From NCBI GenBank assembly GCA_021153165.1, contig JAGKTZ010000080.1, forward strand, positions 1 through 7,601: a stretch of DNA of 7,601 nt. Direction: 5' to 3'. Under the pieces are notes generated by a model. The model made no database searches, was not told the origin of the DNA, and worked only from the letters and a program-made list of their open reading frames with translations. Shown piece after piece: positions 6,363 through 7,601 of the stretch (positions are counted from its first letter, which is position 1; the number at the start of each line of letters is the position of its first letter). This DNA is from Prevotellaceae bacterium. Lineage in GTDB: Bacteria > Bacteroidota > Bacteroidia > Bacteroidales > Bacteroidaceae. The position numbers and the translations under genes were made by a program.

Positions 6363-7418
6363 ATGCCCAGCGCTTTTGTCGACATATTCACACGCCGTGC
6401 CAGTAGGTTTGCCTGTGCTTTACTGCTGTTATTTGTTAGTCTATTGGTGGGCTGTACAGATGATAGACCTGACGGCGTCTTGAGTCATAGTCGCATGGAG
6501 TCCTTGCTCTATGACTATGCCCAAGCCAAGGCAATGGGTGGAACGCATACAGACAGCACGCTCTACTATACCGAATATTATGTCGCCCTAGTGCTCAAGA
6601 AACATGGCGTCACACAGGCACAAATGGATAGTTCGCTGGCCTACTATAGCACCCGAGCCGAAGATTTGCACGAGATGTATGTGAATATAGGCAAACGCCT
6701 CGAGCGACAACAAATCAAGTCGAAGACCACTACCACCTCGTATGCCGATATGACAGATGCCAAGGGCGATACCGTCAACATCTGGACGGGCCCCCAAGCC
6801 TACATGCTACATTCGCTGCACAATGTCAAGGCAGAGTGGAGCGAAGCGGTAGCAGATACGATATTTCGTCAAGGCGACGAACTGCGCCTAGAGTTTACCC
6901 CCGTATGGTTGACTGCCAACATCGGTCCAGCCATTCAGCATGCACCAGCTGAGGGTTATGCCGTCGTAGCTATGATCTATGCCGACACCATCCTCACTAC
7001 CAAGACACGCTTCTTCCTCTCGGGCAAACAGGATGTCTCGACCACAATACCGCGCGACGGCCTGCAGGAAGTGAAAGGGTTCTTCTATCAAACCAACAAG
7101 TATGATGCAGCGCCACAATTGCTCTTCATCATGCGCCCCACATTGCTCAGATTCAAGGGTAGCCGCCCTGTCTCTGTACCCAACCCTCCAGCTATGCCTG
7201 CAGTCAGTCCTGGGGTTGAGTCTGTTGCTAAAGATAGTGCTGGATTGATTGACGTGCCTTTGTCCAAACTGCAAAATAATGTGGCCAAGGAAAAAGCTAA
7301 AGAAGAGCAAGTACCTGCCACACAATTCAAGCCTGCTTCCCCTGCTTCGCAAAAGCGTCTGCGCGATAGCCTATTTGAAGCCGACCGCAATCGTGGCCGT
7401 CGCGAAGCGTTGAAATAG
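6363..7418 (+). CDS. Lipoprotein with N-terminal DUF4296-like domain
   Basis: The function is unknown. The N-terminus is a type II signal peptide: basic region RR (11-12) and R15, hydrophobic core ACALLLLFVSLLV (17-29) and lipobox LVGC with Cys31 as the lipidation site. Residues 35-116 (RPDGVLSHSRMESLLYDYAQA onward) resemble the DUF4296 family of Bacteroidetes lipoproteins. A predicted beta-rich middle (about 137-262) follows, then a Pro/Ala/Ser-rich linker (268-330) and a basic tail (KRLRDSLFEADRNRGRR, 331-347). The segment after Cys31 is TDDRPDG, acidic like published Bacteroidetes lipoprotein export signals, so surface exposure is possible but unproven. No catalytic motif was seen. The start lies 5 bp after the lspA stop and gives a well-placed signal peptide; the next Met (45) would remove it. 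Confidence 0.85.
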   Translation: MPSAFVDIFTRRASRFACALLLLFVSLLVGCTDDRPDGVLSHSRMESLLYDYAQAKAMGGTHTDSTLYYTEYYVALVLKKHGVTQAQMDSSLAYYSTRAEDLHEMYVNIGKRLERQQIKSKTTTTSYADMTDAKGDTVNIWTGPQAYMLHSLHNVKAEWSEAVADTIFRQGDELRLEFTPVWLTANIGPAIQHAPAEGYAVVAMIYADTILTTKTRFFLSGKQDVSTTIPRDGLQEVKGFFYQTNKYDAAPQLLFIMRPTLLRFKGSRPVSVPNPPAMPAVSPGVESVAKDSAGLIDVPLSKLQNNVAKEKAKEEQVPATQFKPASPASQKRLRDSLFEADRNRGRREALK

Positions 7419-7440
7419 AAAAGCCCAGAATTGGTTATTC

Positions 7441-7504
7441 TATAATTTCCTATTTTATTTTTCTTTTACCCTATTCCTTTTTATTTTATAATTTACCCTA
7501 TTTT
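7441..7504. repeat. Imperfect AT-rich repeats after the operon
   Basis: TATAATTTCCTATTTT (7441-7456) recurs as TATAATTTACCCTATTTT (7487-7504), and TTTACCCTATT occurs at 7465-7475 and 7492-7502. The tract is strongly pyrimidine-rich on the plus strand. A weak AT-rich stem AGAAT/ATTCT (7427-7431 with 7437-7441) precedes it. No gene or promoter match was seen. Confidence 0.4.
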
Positions 7505-7554
7505 TTGAATTTTTCTGTCATATTCTGCGCCCTATAAGGTCAATGTGAGATTGC

Positions 7555-7580
7555 GATTAAGTGAAAACTTAGTCAATTTT
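7555..7580 (+). terminator. Possible operon terminator with GAAA tetraloop
   Basis: An 8-bp stem (7555-7562 with 7567-7574, one U-G pair) closes a GAAA tetraloop and is followed by AATTTT. It lies 137 bp past the lipoprotein gene's stop. The stem is AT-rich and the U-run short, so this is a tentative terminator; it could instead belong to the leader of a gene beyond the window. Confidence 0.4.
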
Positions 7581-7601
7581 ATTATGGTAATTATATATTA
7601 C

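Noticed and set aside
7427..7441. AGAAT/ATTCT hairpin as the operon terminator
   Set aside because: A 5-bp AT-rich stem is too weak to be convincing; the later tetraloop hairpin is the better candidate.

Overview
The window is about 7.6 kb from a member of the Bacteroidota, most likely order Bacteroidales (Bacteroides/Prevotella-like). The evidence is the gene order ileS, DksA/TraR-like gene, lspA, DUF4296-type lipoprotein gene; the A-rich translation starts without Shine-Dalgarno sites; a promoter of the Bacteroidetes type (TTTG, about 20 bp, TAnnTTTG); and the long clade-type LspA. All five genes are on the plus strand. I see no mobile element, CRISPR array, tRNA or rRNA. This is mainly chromosomal core sequence, not an accessory island.

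Layout. Positions 8-1216 encode a YbdG/MscM-like small mechanosensitive channel. It is followed by a good intrinsic terminator (1277-1310). The 409-bp gap to the next gene is eventful: it holds a second, unusual three-armed palindromic structure (1375-1438), several short direct repeats and a well-matched Bacteroidetes promoter (1513-1544). Positions 1626-5168 encode a large type 2 (eukaryote-like) isoleucyl-tRNA synthetase. Then come a zinc-finger-degenerate DksA/TraR-like protein (5214-5594), lipoprotein signal peptidase LspA (5701-6357) and, 5 bp later, a lipoprotein with an N-terminal DUF4296-like region (6363-7418). The last 183 bp are AT-rich, with imperfect repeats and a GAAA-tetraloop hairpin that may end the operon.

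How the genes fit together. ileS to the lipoprotein gene looks like one transcription unit driven from the ileS promoter. It joins an essential translation enzyme, a putative RNA polymerase secondary-channel regulator of stringent-response type, and an envelope module in which LspA would process the signal peptide of the lipoprotein encoded next to it. A hairpin between the DksA-like gene and lspA could tune the downstream half.

The most notable signals are: (1) the catalytic HXGH signature of the IleRS is replaced by G-I-H-H (residues 55-58), the first/third-position swap linked to extreme mupirocin resistance in IleRS2 enzymes; (2) the nested inverted/direct repeat at 1375-1438, which can fold in two mutually exclusive ways; (3) the DksA-like protein keeps only one of four zinc cysteines. 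I did not find convincing evidence for a wholly new system.
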